Shown here: positions 49,848 through 59,928 of the stretch, piece after piece
Numbering within the stretch: the first letter of the stretch is position 1
Layout of the letters: each line of letters begins with the position of its first letter
From: Blastococcus tunisiensis
Lineage (GTDB): Bacteria; Actinomycetota; Actinomycetes; Mycobacteriales; Geodermatophilaceae
Reading direction: 5' to 3'
Assembly (NCBI RefSeq): GCF_900112815.1
Contig: NZ_FOND01000008.1
Span: 154,820-218,819, forward strand
Length of the DNA stretch: 64,000 nt
Notes under the pieces: generated by a model
What the model saw: only the letters and a program-made list of their open reading frames with translations
What the model was told of the DNA's origin: nothing
Databases searched by the model: none
Translations under genes and position numbers: made by a program

Positions 49848-50069
49848 CGCCCGGCCCCCGTCCAGGGGCCCGCCCCGAGCTCGCGAGGGGTGGGGAGGAC
49901 GGGGGTCCCTCGTCTGTGGACCGCGGGGCGGCGGGGGTGACCGCCGCTGGTAGCCTGGGTCCGCGCGTTCCGGCTCTCGTCCGAGTTGGCCGGGGCGCGC
50001 GACGCATGTACGACCCTCCTGCTGCAGATGTACTGCAGCCGCCAAGACCAGAGGAGGTGGGGTTTCTCC
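49848..50069. other. rpsF leader and promoter region
   Basis: 222 bp containing element A and then a possible promoter (GTGACC, TAGCCT around 49937-49961), which would give a leader of about 105 nt. CTGCAG-ATGTA-CTGCAG can form a small hairpin, followed by CCGCC and GAGGAGGTGGGG before the start. rpsF leaders in other bacteria can bind S6:S18 for autoregulation; I cannot confirm that structure by eye. Confidence 0.4.
49853..49908 (+). repeat. Palindromic element A, copy before rpsF
   Basis: Arms GGCCCCCGTCC (49853-49863) and GGACGGGGGTCC (49897-49908) enclose GCCCGCCCCGAGCTCGCGAG and GGTGGG. The CGTCC/GGACG pairs replace CTCG/CGAG of other copies with pairing kept. This copy lies just after a stop codon but in the opposite orientation to most copies. 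Confidence 0.75.
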
Positions 50070-50357
50070 ATGCGCAACTACGAACTGATGGTCATCCTCG
50101 ACCCTGAGCTCGAGGAGCGGACGATCGCTCCGTCGCTCGACCGGTTCCTGACCGTCGTCACCAAGGCCGGTGGCACCGTCAAGACCGAGATCTGGGGCCG
50201 TCGTCGGCTGGCCTACGAGATCAAGAAGCAGGTCGAGGGCATCTACGCGATCGTCACGATCGAGTCCGAGCCCGCTGCGGTCGCCGAGCTGGACCGCCAG
50301 CTGAACCTCAACGAGTCGGTGCTCCGCACGAAGCTGATGCGCCCCGAGGTCCACTGA
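50070..50357 (+). CDS. rpsF: 30S ribosomal protein S6
   Basis: 95-residue S6 ([67 protein letters not shown]), which binds S18 on the 30S platform. The ATG at 50070 follows GAGGAGGTGGGGTTTCTCC. It is the first gene of the rpsF-ssb-rpsR-rplI operon, two bases before ssb. Confidence 0.98.
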   Translation: MRNYELMVILDPELEERTIAPSLDRFLTVVTKAGGTVKTEIWGRRRLAYEIKKQVEGIYAIVTIESEPAAVAELDRQLNLNESVLRTKLMRPEVH

Positions 50358-50359
50358 CC

Positions 50360-50857
50360 ATGGCCGGCGAAACCGTCATCACCGTCATCGGCAACCTGAC
50401 CGCCGATCCGGAGCTGCGCTTCACGCCGTCGGGCGCCGCCGTCGCGAACTTCACCGTCGCGTCGACCCCGCGCACCTTCGACCGCCAGACCCAGGAGTGG
50501 AAGGACGGCGAAGCGCTGTTCCTGCGCTGCAACGTCTGGCGCCAGGCCGCGGAGAACGTGGCCGAGTCGCTGACCCGTGGCTCTCGCGTCATCGTGAGCG
50601 GCCGGCTCAAGCAGCGCTCCTTCGACACGAAGGAGGGCGAGAAGCGCACCGTCATCGAGCTCGAGGTCGACGAGATCGGCCCGTCCCTGCGCTACGCCAC
50701 CGCGAAGGTCACCAAGGCCTCGCGCGGTGAGGGTGGCGGCGGCTTCGGTGGCGGCGGCGGTGGCGGCTTCTCCGGCGGCGGTGGTGGAGGCGGTGGAGGC
50801 GGCGCGAGCGACCCGTGGTCGACGCCCGCCGGACCGTCCGACGAGCCCCCGTTCTGA
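50360..50857 (+). CDS. ssb: Single-stranded DNA-binding protein
   Basis: 165 residues: OB fold ([78 protein letters not shown]), a glycine-rich linker of about 35 residues encoded by a repetitive GGC/GGT tract, and the acidic protein-interaction tip ending SDEPPF. It coats single-stranded DNA at forks and recruits partners by its tip. Placed between rpsF and rpsR as usual. Confidence 0.97.
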   Translation: MAGETVITVIGNLTADPELRFTPSGAAVANFTVASTPRTFDRQTQEWKDGEALFLRCNVWRQAAENVAESLTRGSRVIVSGRLKQRSFDTKEGEKRTVIELEVDEIGPSLRYATAKVTKASRGEGGGGFGGGGGGGFSGGGGGGGGGGASDPWSTPAGPSDEPPF

Positions 50858-50889
50858 TCCCCCTCATCTGATCTACCTGGAGAACCCCG

Positions 50890-51126
50890 GTGCCCAAGCC
50901 ACCCATTCGCAAGGTCAAGAAGAAGGTCTGCCAGTTCTGCAAGGACAAGGCGACCTACATCGACTACAAGGACACGACGCTGCTGCGGAAGTTCATCTCC
51001 GACCGCGGCAAGATCCGTGCCCGCCGCGTCAGCGGCAACTGCAGCCAGCACCAGCGTGACGTCGCCGTGGCCGTGAAGAACAGCCGCGAGATGGCACTGC
51101 TGCCCTACACCTCGACGGCGCGCTGA
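50890..51126 (+). CDS. rpsR: 30S ribosomal protein S18 (zinc-binding form)
   Basis: 78-residue S18 starting with GTG at 50890 ([28 protein letters not shown]). CQFC and the later NCSQHQRD provide a cysteine/histidine set typical of the zinc-containing C+ form. Many actinobacteria also carry a cysteine-free S18 used under zinc limitation; none is in this window. Confidence 0.97.
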   Translation: MPKPPIRKVKKKVCQFCKDKATYIDYKDTTLLRKFISDRGKIRARRVSGNCSQHQRDVAVAVKNSREMALLPYTSTAR

Positions 51127-51128
51127 TC

Positions 51129-51584
51129 ATGAGCACGATGAAGCTGATCCTCACCCAGGAGGTCACCGGTCTCGGTTCCTCCGGCGACACCGTCGAGGTC
51201 AAGGGCGGCTACGGCCGCAACTACCTCCTGCCTCGCGGGCTGGCCATCCAGGCCACCCGTGGCGCGCAGAAGCAGATCGAGTCGCTCCGCCGGGCGCGTG
51301 CCGCCCGCGAGGTGGCCTCGCACGAGGACGCGCAGGCCCTGGCCGGCCGGCTGTCCGGTCTGTCGGTGCAGGTGCCGGCTCGCGCCGGTGAGGGTGGCCG
51401 CCTGTTCGGGCGCGTCACCACCGCCGACGTCGCCGCCGCGGTCACCGCCGCCGGTGGCCCGGAGCTCGACCGCCGCCGGATCGAGCTGCCGAGCAGCATC
51501 AAGACCACCGGGGAGCACACCGTCACCGTGCGGGTGCACCCCGAGGTCTCGACCCAGCTGACGATCGAGGTCGTCGCCGGCTGA
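51129..51584 (+). CDS. rplI: 50S ribosomal protein L9
   Basis: 151-residue L9: N-terminal RNA-binding domain MKLILTQEVTGLGSSGDTVEVKGGYGRNYLLPRGLAIQAT, connecting helix and C-terminal domain (VRVHPEVSTQLTIEVVAG). The ATG at 51129 is two bases after rpsR. The TGA is followed at once by palindromic element A, probably the end of the operon. Confidence 0.98.
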   Translation: MSTMKLILTQEVTGLGSSGDTVEVKGGYGRNYLLPRGLAIQATRGAQKQIESLRRARAAREVASHEDAQALAGRLSGLSVQVPARAGEGGRLFGRVTTADVAAAVTAAGGPELDRRRIELPSSIKTTGEHTVTVRVHPEVSTQLTIEVVAG

Positions 51585-51644
51585 GAAAGGACCCCCTCGC
51601 CCCCCACCGCTCGCACGCTCGCGGCGGGGCCCTGCGAGGGGGCC
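51585..51644 (+). repeat. Palindromic element A, copy at rplI 3' end
   Basis: The clearest copy: after TGA comes GAAAGGACCCCCTCG, then CCCCCCACCGCTCGCACGCT, CGCGGCGGGGCCCTG and CGAGGGGGCC. Arms are 51589-51599 and 51635-51644, with inner pairing of CCGC with GCGG and CCCC with GGGG. Position suits a terminator for the ribosomal operon. Confidence 0.85.
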
Positions 51645-51709
51645 GTTCCATCGCGTTGCGAGGGGCGTCGGACTCCGGTCCGGCGCCCCTCGTGGCGTCC
51701 ACGGGCCGG

Positions 51710-52111
51710 TCACGCGACCGCGGTGGCCTCGAGTTCCACCATCAGTTCCGGGAAGGCGAGCCGGCTGATGCCCAGGAGCGTGCTGGTGGGCTTCACTCCC
51801 TCCCGGCGGAACCGCTCCACCACGGAGCCATAGCAGGCGAAGAACGCGTCGACGTCGGTCGTGTAGATGTTCAGCTGCACCACGTTCCCCAGACCCATGT
51901 CGCCTCCGGCGAGGACGGCCTCCAGGTTGTCGAGCGCCATCGCCACCTGGGCGGCCATGTCGCCGGCGTGCTGCGGCCTGCCTTCGGCCGACATCGCCGT
52001 CTGACCGGAGCACACCAGGACCCGGGTGGCCCCGGTGACCAGCTCGGCCTGGTTGAAGCCCATGTCGACCGACCACTGCCACGGGTTGACCGCTGTCCGG
52101 TTGAGCGTCAT
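51710..52111 (-). CDS. RidA/YjgF/YER057c family protein
   Basis: 133-residue Rid-family trimer protein. Family segments are ATRVLVCSGQTAMSAEGRPQHAGDMAAQVAMALDNLEAVLAGGDMGLGNVVQLNIYTTD and FPELMVELEATAVA. The deaminase arginine that precedes VEIEA in true RidA is not present (ELMVELEA), so imine/enamine hydrolysis as in RidA is doubtful and another Rid subfamily is more likely. The ATG at 52111 follows GAGGAGGGAG. It is divergent from dnaB. Confidence 0.87.
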   Translation of the reverse strand: MTLNRTAVNPWQWSVDMGFNQAELVTGATRVLVCSGQTAMSAEGRPQHAGDMAAQVAMALDNLEAVLAGGDMGLGNVVQLNIYTTDVDAFFACYGSVVERFRREGVKPTSTLLGISRLAFPELMVELEATAVA

Positions 52112-52664
52112 GCCCACTCCCTCCTCGGCCGTCGCGCCCGCGCGCGACGGGGCCACCGATGGTGGCGTCCCCGGCGTGGGCGTGGGGTGTTCCCGGGCAC
52201 GGTCCGTGCGGACCGGTGGACCGGCCGTGGCACCCGTGGGCGGCGCCGGCCGGGCGGCTGTGACACGTGGTGCGCCGCTCGGAAAATTGTTCTGCACTTT
52301 CTCCCGTCCACAGCCCGTGGGCAGCGTTCGTGCAGGTGACCGGGGGGAGGACGGCGGTTGGCCGGCACGTGTCCCCCGACGTCTCCACATGTCGACAGGC
52401 GTGAATCCACCGACTTGTCCACAAGTTGTGCAGATCGGCGTGCACACCGGTGTTGGACGCACCCCCCTCCGGCTTCCTAACGTCCTCCCCAGCTGCCGCC
52501 GGGCGCCGAATCCGGCTCGGTCCCTCCGTGGGCCCCGTCCAACTTGTCAGTGCCCGGCGGTAGCAATGACCCGAACACACGTTCGGTCCGGCGGTGCCCG
52601 CCGAGCTCCGGCTTCCCCTCGGAGTGGTGGTGCGGGCGCGCCTGCGCGAGATGGAGGAATACCC
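52112..52664. other. RidA / dnaB intergenic region with DnaA boxes
   Basis: 553 bp before dnaB. It contains a perfect DnaA box TTGTCCACA (52415-52423) and degenerate boxes CCGTCCACA (52304-52312), ATGTCGACA (52389-52397) and TTGTGCAGA (52426-52434). An unusually AT-rich stretch, GGAAAATTGTTCTGCACTTT, lies at 52281-52300. This resembles a small DnaA-responsive control region and suggests that DnaA tunes dnaB expression. The last 200 bp are GC-rich with no clear motif. Confidence 0.6.
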
Positions 52665-55280
<2,616 letters not shown>

Positions 55281-55300
55281 CGCTCGGAACTCCACCCCCA

Positions 55301-55333
55301 GGAGGCCCGGGACCGCGCCGGTCCCGGGCCTCC
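55301..55333 (+). terminator. Hairpin terminator after dnaB
   Basis: 15-bp perfect stem (GGAGGCCCGGGACCG, loop CGC, complementary arm ending 55333), 20 bp after the dnaB stop. Confidence 0.87.
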
Positions 55334-55379
55334 GCTGCTCGAGCAGGCCTCGGGAAGGGGCGTCAGCCTCGGGTAGGGG

Positions 55380-55519
55380 CGTCAGGGCTGGGGCGTCGGG
55401 GCTGGGGCGTCGGGGCCAGGGCGTCAGGGCTGGCGCGTCAGGGCCGGGTCGTCGGGGCCGGGTCGTCGGGGCCGGGTCGTCGGGGCCGGGTCGTGAGGGC
55501 TGGGGTCTCAGGGACCCGG
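55380..55519. repeat. 14-bp tandem repeat, about ten units
   Basis: Ten head-to-tail units of consensus CGTCGGGGCCGGGT, three of them identical (55450-55491) and the outer ones drifting by one to four bases. The tract fills the dnaB-GNAT gap after the terminator and ends just before the GNAT stop codon. Identical central copies suggest ongoing change in copy number. Confidence 0.88.
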
Positions 55520-55522
55520 CGC

Positions 55523-56323
55523 TCAGGACTCGAGCATCCAGGGTATCGTCCCGGCGACCGGGTGGAAGCCCATCCGCTCGAGGATGGGCCGGCTGGCGGG
55601 CAGCGCGTCCACCTGCAGGTAGTGGACGCCGCGGTCCCGGGCAAGGACGGCGCGATGTCCCACCAGGGCACGGAACACGCCTCGGCCGCGCCATTCGGGC
55701 AGCGTGCCGCCACCCCACAGGCCGGCGAACTCGGTGCCCTCGTGGAACTCGATCCGGCCGGCCGAGACGGCGACGTCCCCGGCCCACGCAACCACCGCCT
55801 CGACCGGCCGCGGCCGCAGCCGCAGCGAGGCGCGCACCGCCTCGGCGGTGCCCAGGTGCACGGACCCGAACACCGTCCGCTGGACGTCGACCATCGCCGC
55901 GATCCCGGCGTCGTCCGTCACGGCCGCCAGGCGCACCCCGTCGGGGGCGGCTACGGGCAGGTCGAGCTCGGCGACGTCGGCGATCATCACCGTCTCGGCC
56001 GGCTCCGCCCGCAGGCCGGCCGCTCGCAGGCGCTCCGGCAGGTCCGCGGGACGGTCGTGCGAGTACAGCTTCCACTCCAGCGACCCCGCGGCCCGGGCGA
56101 TCTCCGCGGCGATCACCGCGTCGGCGTCGGCCTCGCTCAGGTCGCTCCAGACGACGGCGGCCCACCGGGAGTCCGTTCCTACCGTGCGGGTCACGCGGGT
56201 CGTGCACTCCACCCGGGTGCCAGGCCCGGCGACGGGGCGCCGGCGCATCTGCTCGTCGAAGGCCGCGAGTGCGGCAGGAACGTCCACGGCGGCATCCGAG
56301 CAGCCGGGCGGTGTCGGCGGCAA
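55523..56323 (-). CDS. GNAT family acetyltransferase
   Basis: 266 residues with a C-terminal GNAT domain; the acetyl-CoA loop is LPEWRGRGVFRALVGHR, and YLQVDALPASRPILERMGFHPVAGTIPW is the usual end. The N-terminal half (WAAVVWSDLSEADADAVIAAEIARAAGSLEWKLYSHDRP) looks like a degenerate second GNAT repeat. The substrate is unknown. The start is weak: TTG at 56323 or GTG at 56287, neither with a clear ribosome-binding site. An imperfect parS-like sequence lies upstream. Confidence 0.82.
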   Translation of the reverse strand: MPPTPPGCSDAAVDVPAALAAFDEQMRRRPVAGPGTRVECTTRVTRTVGTDSRWAAVVWSDLSEADADAVIAAEIARAAGSLEWKLYSHDRPADLPERLRAAGLRAEPAETVMIADVAELDLPVAAPDGVRLAAVTDDAGIAAMVDVQRTVFGSVHLGTAEAVRASLRLRPRPVEAVVAWAGDVAVSAGRIEFHEGTEFAGLWGGGTLPEWRGRGVFRALVGHRAVLARDRGVHYLQVDALPASRPILERMGFHPVAGTIPWMLES

Positions 56324-56403
56324 GGGAGTTCCGGGTTCGGCGGACGTCGGCCACTCCTGGTTCCACGGGAAACATGGTCCGGGAGCCCGGCTAGCGTGCC
56401 CTG

Positions 56404-57390
56404 GTGCCCACCGTCGAACGCGAGATCACCGAGCCCGTCGACCTCTGCGGCCCCGACGGGAGGCTCGACCCGTCAGCGGTGGGCTGGACGCGTCGCCCGC
56501 TGCACCGGGCCAACGTGCGCGGCTGGGGACGCACCAAGCGCTGGGAGTACTGGGGCGTCGCCACCCCCACGCACGTGGTCGGGCTCGTCCTCTCCTCGCT
56601 CGACTACGCCGGGGTGCACAGCCTCTACCTGCTCGACCGGCGCACCGGGCGGGAGATCGTGCGCGAGGCCGTCGTCCCGCTCGCCCGGGGAGCCGTGCTC
56701 CCGGACCGCAGCGGCGTCGGGACGGCGTCGGTGCGCACCCGGGCGCTGTCCCTGGAGTTCGCGACCCGCGCGGACGGAGTGACCCTGCGGGCGGAGGCCG
56801 ACGACGTGCTCGTCGACCTGGCCGTCGTCCGGCCGGCGGGGCAGGAGTCGTTGGGTGTGGTCGTGCCGTGGAGCGCGCGGCGGTTCCAGTACACCGTGAA
56901 GGACGTCGCCCTGCCGGTGACCGGGCGGCTCGTCGTGGCCGGCGAGGAGGTGACGGTCGAGGGGCCGGCGGCGTTCGCCGTCCTGGACCACGGCCGGGGG
57001 CGGTGGCCCTACTCGATGACGTGGAACTGGGCGGCCGGGAGCGGGCCGGGCGGGAACGGGCTCACCCTGGGCGGGCAGTGGACCGACGGCACCGGGATGA
57101 CGGAGAACGCGGTGCTCGTCGAGGGCCGGCTGCACAAGGTCGGCGCGGAGCTGCGCTGGGAGTACGATCGCACGGACTGGCTGCGGCCCTGGCGGATCAC
57201 CGGCGGCGGCCTCGACGCCACGGTCACGCCGTTCCACGAGCGGAGCGCCCGGACGAACCTCCTGGTGGTCGCGTCGGAAACCCACCAGTGCTTCGGCGAG
57301 TTCACCGGGTGGGCGACCACGGACGACGGTGCGCGGGTGTCGCTGGACGGGCTGACCGGCTGGGCGGAGGAGGCCCGCAACCGCTGGTGA
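56404..57390 (+). CDS. DUF2804 domain-containing protein
   Basis: 328 residues matching the DUF2804 pattern (PVDLCGPDGRLDPSAVGWTRRPLHRANVRGWGRTKRWEYWG, DHGRGRWPYSMTWNWAAGSG, GGQWTDGTGMTENAVLVEGRLHK). The fold is lipocalin-like in related proteins; activity is unknown. The GTG at 56404 is six bases after TAGCGT, so a leaderless message is likely. It converges on the desaturase gene across a strong hairpin. Confidence 0.88.
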   Translation: MPTVEREITEPVDLCGPDGRLDPSAVGWTRRPLHRANVRGWGRTKRWEYWGVATPTHVVGLVLSSLDYAGVHSLYLLDRRTGREIVREAVVPLARGAVLPDRSGVGTASVRTRALSLEFATRADGVTLRAEADDVLVDLAVVRPAGQESLGVVVPWSARRFQYTVKDVALPVTGRLVVAGEEVTVEGPAAFAVLDHGRGRWPYSMTWNWAAGSGPGGNGLTLGGQWTDGTGMTENAVLVEGRLHKVGAELRWEYDRTDWLRPWRITGGGLDATVTPFHERSARTNLLVVASETHQCFGEFTGWATTDDGARVSLDGLTGWAEEARNRW

Positions 57391-57404
57391 AGCGGGCGCA
57401 GTGG

Positions 57405-57447
57405 ACCGCAGAGGCCCAGAACCATGACGGTTCCGGGCCTCTGCGGT
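57405..57447. terminator. Bidirectional hairpin between DUF2804 and desaturase genes
   Basis: 19-nt arms (57405-57423 and 57429-57447) around ATGAC, with a single A/C mismatch; core ACCGCAGAGGCCC / GGGCCTCTGCGGT. Located between two convergent stops. Confidence 0.87.
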
Positions 57448-57464
57448 GCAACGCTCCGGTTCGT

Positions 57465-58658
57465 TCAGGCGGCGCGGGACAGCTCGCGCCGGACCTTCTT
57501 GCCGCCGGTGGTCATCCGGACCAGCTTGACGACCTGTGCCGGGGCGTTCTTCGGCGTGGTCTCGGCGAGCCAGCCGTTGGGCAGCGACAGCCGGATCACC
57601 TTGTGCCAGGCGCTGGCCACCTGCTTGTAGAGCGGGGCCGAGTGATAGGTCAGCCCGTAGCGGTCGAAGATGTCCTTCACCTTGGGGGCGATCTCGGCGT
57701 ACCGGTTGCTGGGCAGGTCGGGGAACAGGTGGTGCTCGACCTGGTGGCTCAGGTTGCCGGTCATGATGTGCATGGCCTTGCTGCCGGAGATGTTCGCCGA
57801 ACCCAGCATCTGGCGCAGGTACCACTCGCCGCGGGTCTCGCCCTCGATCGAGCTCTTCTCGAAGGTCTCCACCCCCTCGGGGAAGTGCCCGCACATGATC
57901 ACCGAGTGCGACCAGAGGTTGCGGACGACGTTGGCGGTGAAGTTCGCCGCCAGGGTGGGCAGGAACGACGGGCCGGACAGCGCCGGGTGGATGACGTAGT
58001 CCTTGGTCGCCTGGTTGCGGATCTTCTTCAGCACCTGCTTGGCGGCGGCCCGGAACTTCGGGTCGTTGCGGCGCTTCTTGGTGGCCAGGTTCTTCCCCAG
58101 CTCCAGGTCGTAGGCCGCGATGCCGTACTCGAAGAAGCAGGCGTTGACGAAGTTCCAGAGCGGCTGCGCCAGGTAGAGCGGGTGCCACTTCTGGTCCTCG
58201 TCGACGCGCATGATGCCGTAGCCGAGGTCGTTGTCCTTGCCGATCACGTTCGTGTACGTGTGGTGCAGCTCGTTGTGCGAGTGCTTCCACTGCGCGGCCG
58301 GGCTGGCCATGTCCCACTCCCACGTCGTGGAGTGGATCTTGGGGTCGCGCATCCAGTCCCACTGGCCGTGCAGGATGTTGTGCCCGATCTCCATGTTCTC
58401 GAGGATCTTGGCCAGCGACAGGCCGGCGGTGCCCACGAACCAGGCCGGCGGGAACATCGAGACCAGGAGCACGGCGCGGCTGCCCAGCTCCAGCTTGCGC
58501 TGGACGTCGATGACCCGGCGGATGTACTTGGCGTCGTCCTCGCCCAGGCTGTCGCGCACCTCCTGGCGGATGGTGTCGAGCTCCTTGCCGATGATCTCGA
58601 TGTCCTCGGCGGACAGGTGCGCGATCGGGTTCTCGGGCTTCTTCTGCAGAACGGTCAT
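57465..58658 (-). CDS. Membrane fatty acid desaturase (DesA3-like)
   Basis: 397-residue di-iron acyl desaturase. Histidine boxes: GHNILHGQWDW, HSHNELHHTYTN and HQVEHHLFPDLPSNRYAEI. Membrane segments include RAVLLVSMFPPAWFVGTAGLSL. It probably introduces a double bond into long acyl chains, as mycobacterial DesA3 makes oleate from stearoyl-CoA. The ATG at 58658 lies about 80 bp after the ferredoxin-reductase gene that would supply electrons; the pairing is the same as in mycobacteria. Confidence 0.93.
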   Translation of the reverse strand: MTVLQKKPENPIAHLSAEDIEIIGKELDTIRQEVRDSLGEDDAKYIRRVIDVQRKLELGSRAVLLVSMFPPAWFVGTAGLSLAKILENMEIGHNILHGQWDWMRDPKIHSTTWEWDMASPAAQWKHSHNELHHTYTNVIGKDNDLGYGIMRVDEDQKWHPLYLAQPLWNFVNACFFEYGIAAYDLELGKNLATKKRRNDPKFRAAAKQVLKKIRNQATKDYVIHPALSGPSFLPTLAANFTANVVRNLWSHSVIMCGHFPEGVETFEKSSIEGETRGEWYLRQMLGSANISGSKAMHIMTGNLSHQVEHHLFPDLPSNRYAEIAPKVKDIFDRYGLTYHSAPLYKQVASAWHKVIRLSLPNGWLAETTPKNAPAQVVKLVRMTTGGKKVRRELSRAA

Positions 58659-58737
58659 GGATCCGTCTCCTGAGTGTCGGGGCGGTCGGTGGTCGGGGAG
58701 CTGGACTCGGCTCGGTGGTCGGGGAGCTGGACTCGGC

Positions 58738-59835
58738 TCAGTGGTCCACGGTGCACGCGCCGGCGGCGGCGCTCACGCAGGTCTGGACGAGCACGCCGTC
58801 GCCGGGTGCGGCGACGGTCAGCTCGCCGTTGCGCAGGTCGCGGACGGCGCCCTCGCGCAGGGGGAGGACGCAGCCGTAGCAGATGCCCATGCGGCAGCCG
58901 CTCGGCATGAGGACGCCGGCCTCCTCGGCGGCGTCGAGGATCGGGGTGGCCCCGTCGGCCTCGAGCGTGGTGCCGTTCTTGCTGAAGGTCACGGTGCCGC
59001 CCTCGCCTGTGACGACGACGGAGGGGCGGAAACGCTCGGTGTAGAGCCGGTCGGCGAGGCCGGCTTCGGCGAAGTGCTCCTCCAGCGCCTCGAGCATCCC
59101 CACCGGGCCGCACGCCCAGGTGGCGCGCTCGTGCAGGTCGGGGACCAGTTCGGCGATGGAGCGCGCGTCGAGCATCCCGGCGCTGTCGGTGTGCTGCTCG
59201 ATCAGCCGGATCCGGCCGTCGGCGGCCATGCGGCGCAGCTCGTGGCCGAAGACGACGTCGTCGGCCGTGGGCGCCGAGTGCACCAGCACCACGTCGGTGA
59301 GCTCGGGGTGGTTGCGCAGGATGCCCATGACCGGGGTGATGCCGGACCCGGCGGTGACGAACAGCGCCTTCTCCGGACGCTCGTCGGGCAGGCAGAACTC
59401 GCCGGCCGCCTGGTCGAGCTGGACGATCGTGCCCGGCCGGGCACGGTGCACCAGGTGGTTGCTGACCTTGCCCCCGGGGATGGCCTTGACGGTGACGCTG
59501 ATGCAGCCGTCGTTCCGGGTGAGGTCCGAGGTCAGCGAGTAGGCGCGCCACTGGCGGACGCCGTCGACGTCGATGCCGATCCGGATGTACTGGCCGGGGC
59601 GGTGCGGGCGCCAGCCCCGGCCCGGGCGGAGAACGATCGTGGCGGCGTCCCGCGTCTCGGGCCGGATCGCCTCGATGCGGCCGCGCAGGTCGGCGCCGGA
59701 GCGGAGCGGATCGACGAGGTCGAGGTAGTCGCTGGGGAGCAGGGGCGTGGTCACCAGCTCGGCGAACCTCAGCACGCGGTCGCGCAGGGCGACGCGCGGC
59801 GCAGCCGTGGTCGGACGCGGATCGGTGGTCGTCAT
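58738..59835 (-). CDS. Ferredoxin reductase with fused 2Fe-2S domain (desaturase electron donor)
   Basis: 365 residues: FAD domain (RAYSLTSDLTRNDGCISVTVKAIPGGKVSNHL), NAD(P) domain (LFVTAGSGITPVMGILRNHP, WACGPVGMLEALEEHF) and a C-terminal plant-type 2Fe-2S ferredoxin (PSGCRMGICYGC and a later Cys in VQTCVSAAAGACTVDH). It fits the redox partner of the desaturase that follows. The ATG at 59835 gives MTTTDPRPTTAAPRV. It is divergent from the PucR-type regulator, with a 93-bp promoter region between. Confidence 0.93.
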   Translation of the reverse strand: MTTTDPRPTTAAPRVALRDRVLRFAELVTTPLLPSDYLDLVDPLRSGADLRGRIEAIRPETRDAATIVLRPGRGWRPHRPGQYIRIGIDVDGVRQWRAYSLTSDLTRNDGCISVTVKAIPGGKVSNHLVHRARPGTIVQLDQAAGEFCLPDERPEKALFVTAGSGITPVMGILRNHPELTDVVLVHSAPTADDVVFGHELRRMAADGRIRLIEQHTDSAGMLDARSIAELVPDLHERATWACGPVGMLEALEEHFAEAGLADRLYTERFRPSVVVTGEGGTVTFSKNGTTLEADGATPILDAAEEAGVLMPSGCRMGICYGCVLPLREGAVRDLRNGELTVAAPGDGVLVQTCVSAAAGACTVDH

Positions 59836-59928
59836 ACATAGAGACTTGTCCAGCCCAGGGCGTAGATACCTGTGTGACGGACGTGAATCGGTCGGTAGGT
59901 TCTGTTCCCTGCGAACAAGAGGGGTGGC

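Noticed and set aside
50720..50815. GGC/GGT-rich tract in ssb as a frameshift or sequencing artefact
   Set aside because: The frame is kept and leads to the expected acidic SSB tip; glycine-rich linkers are normal for actinobacterial SSB.
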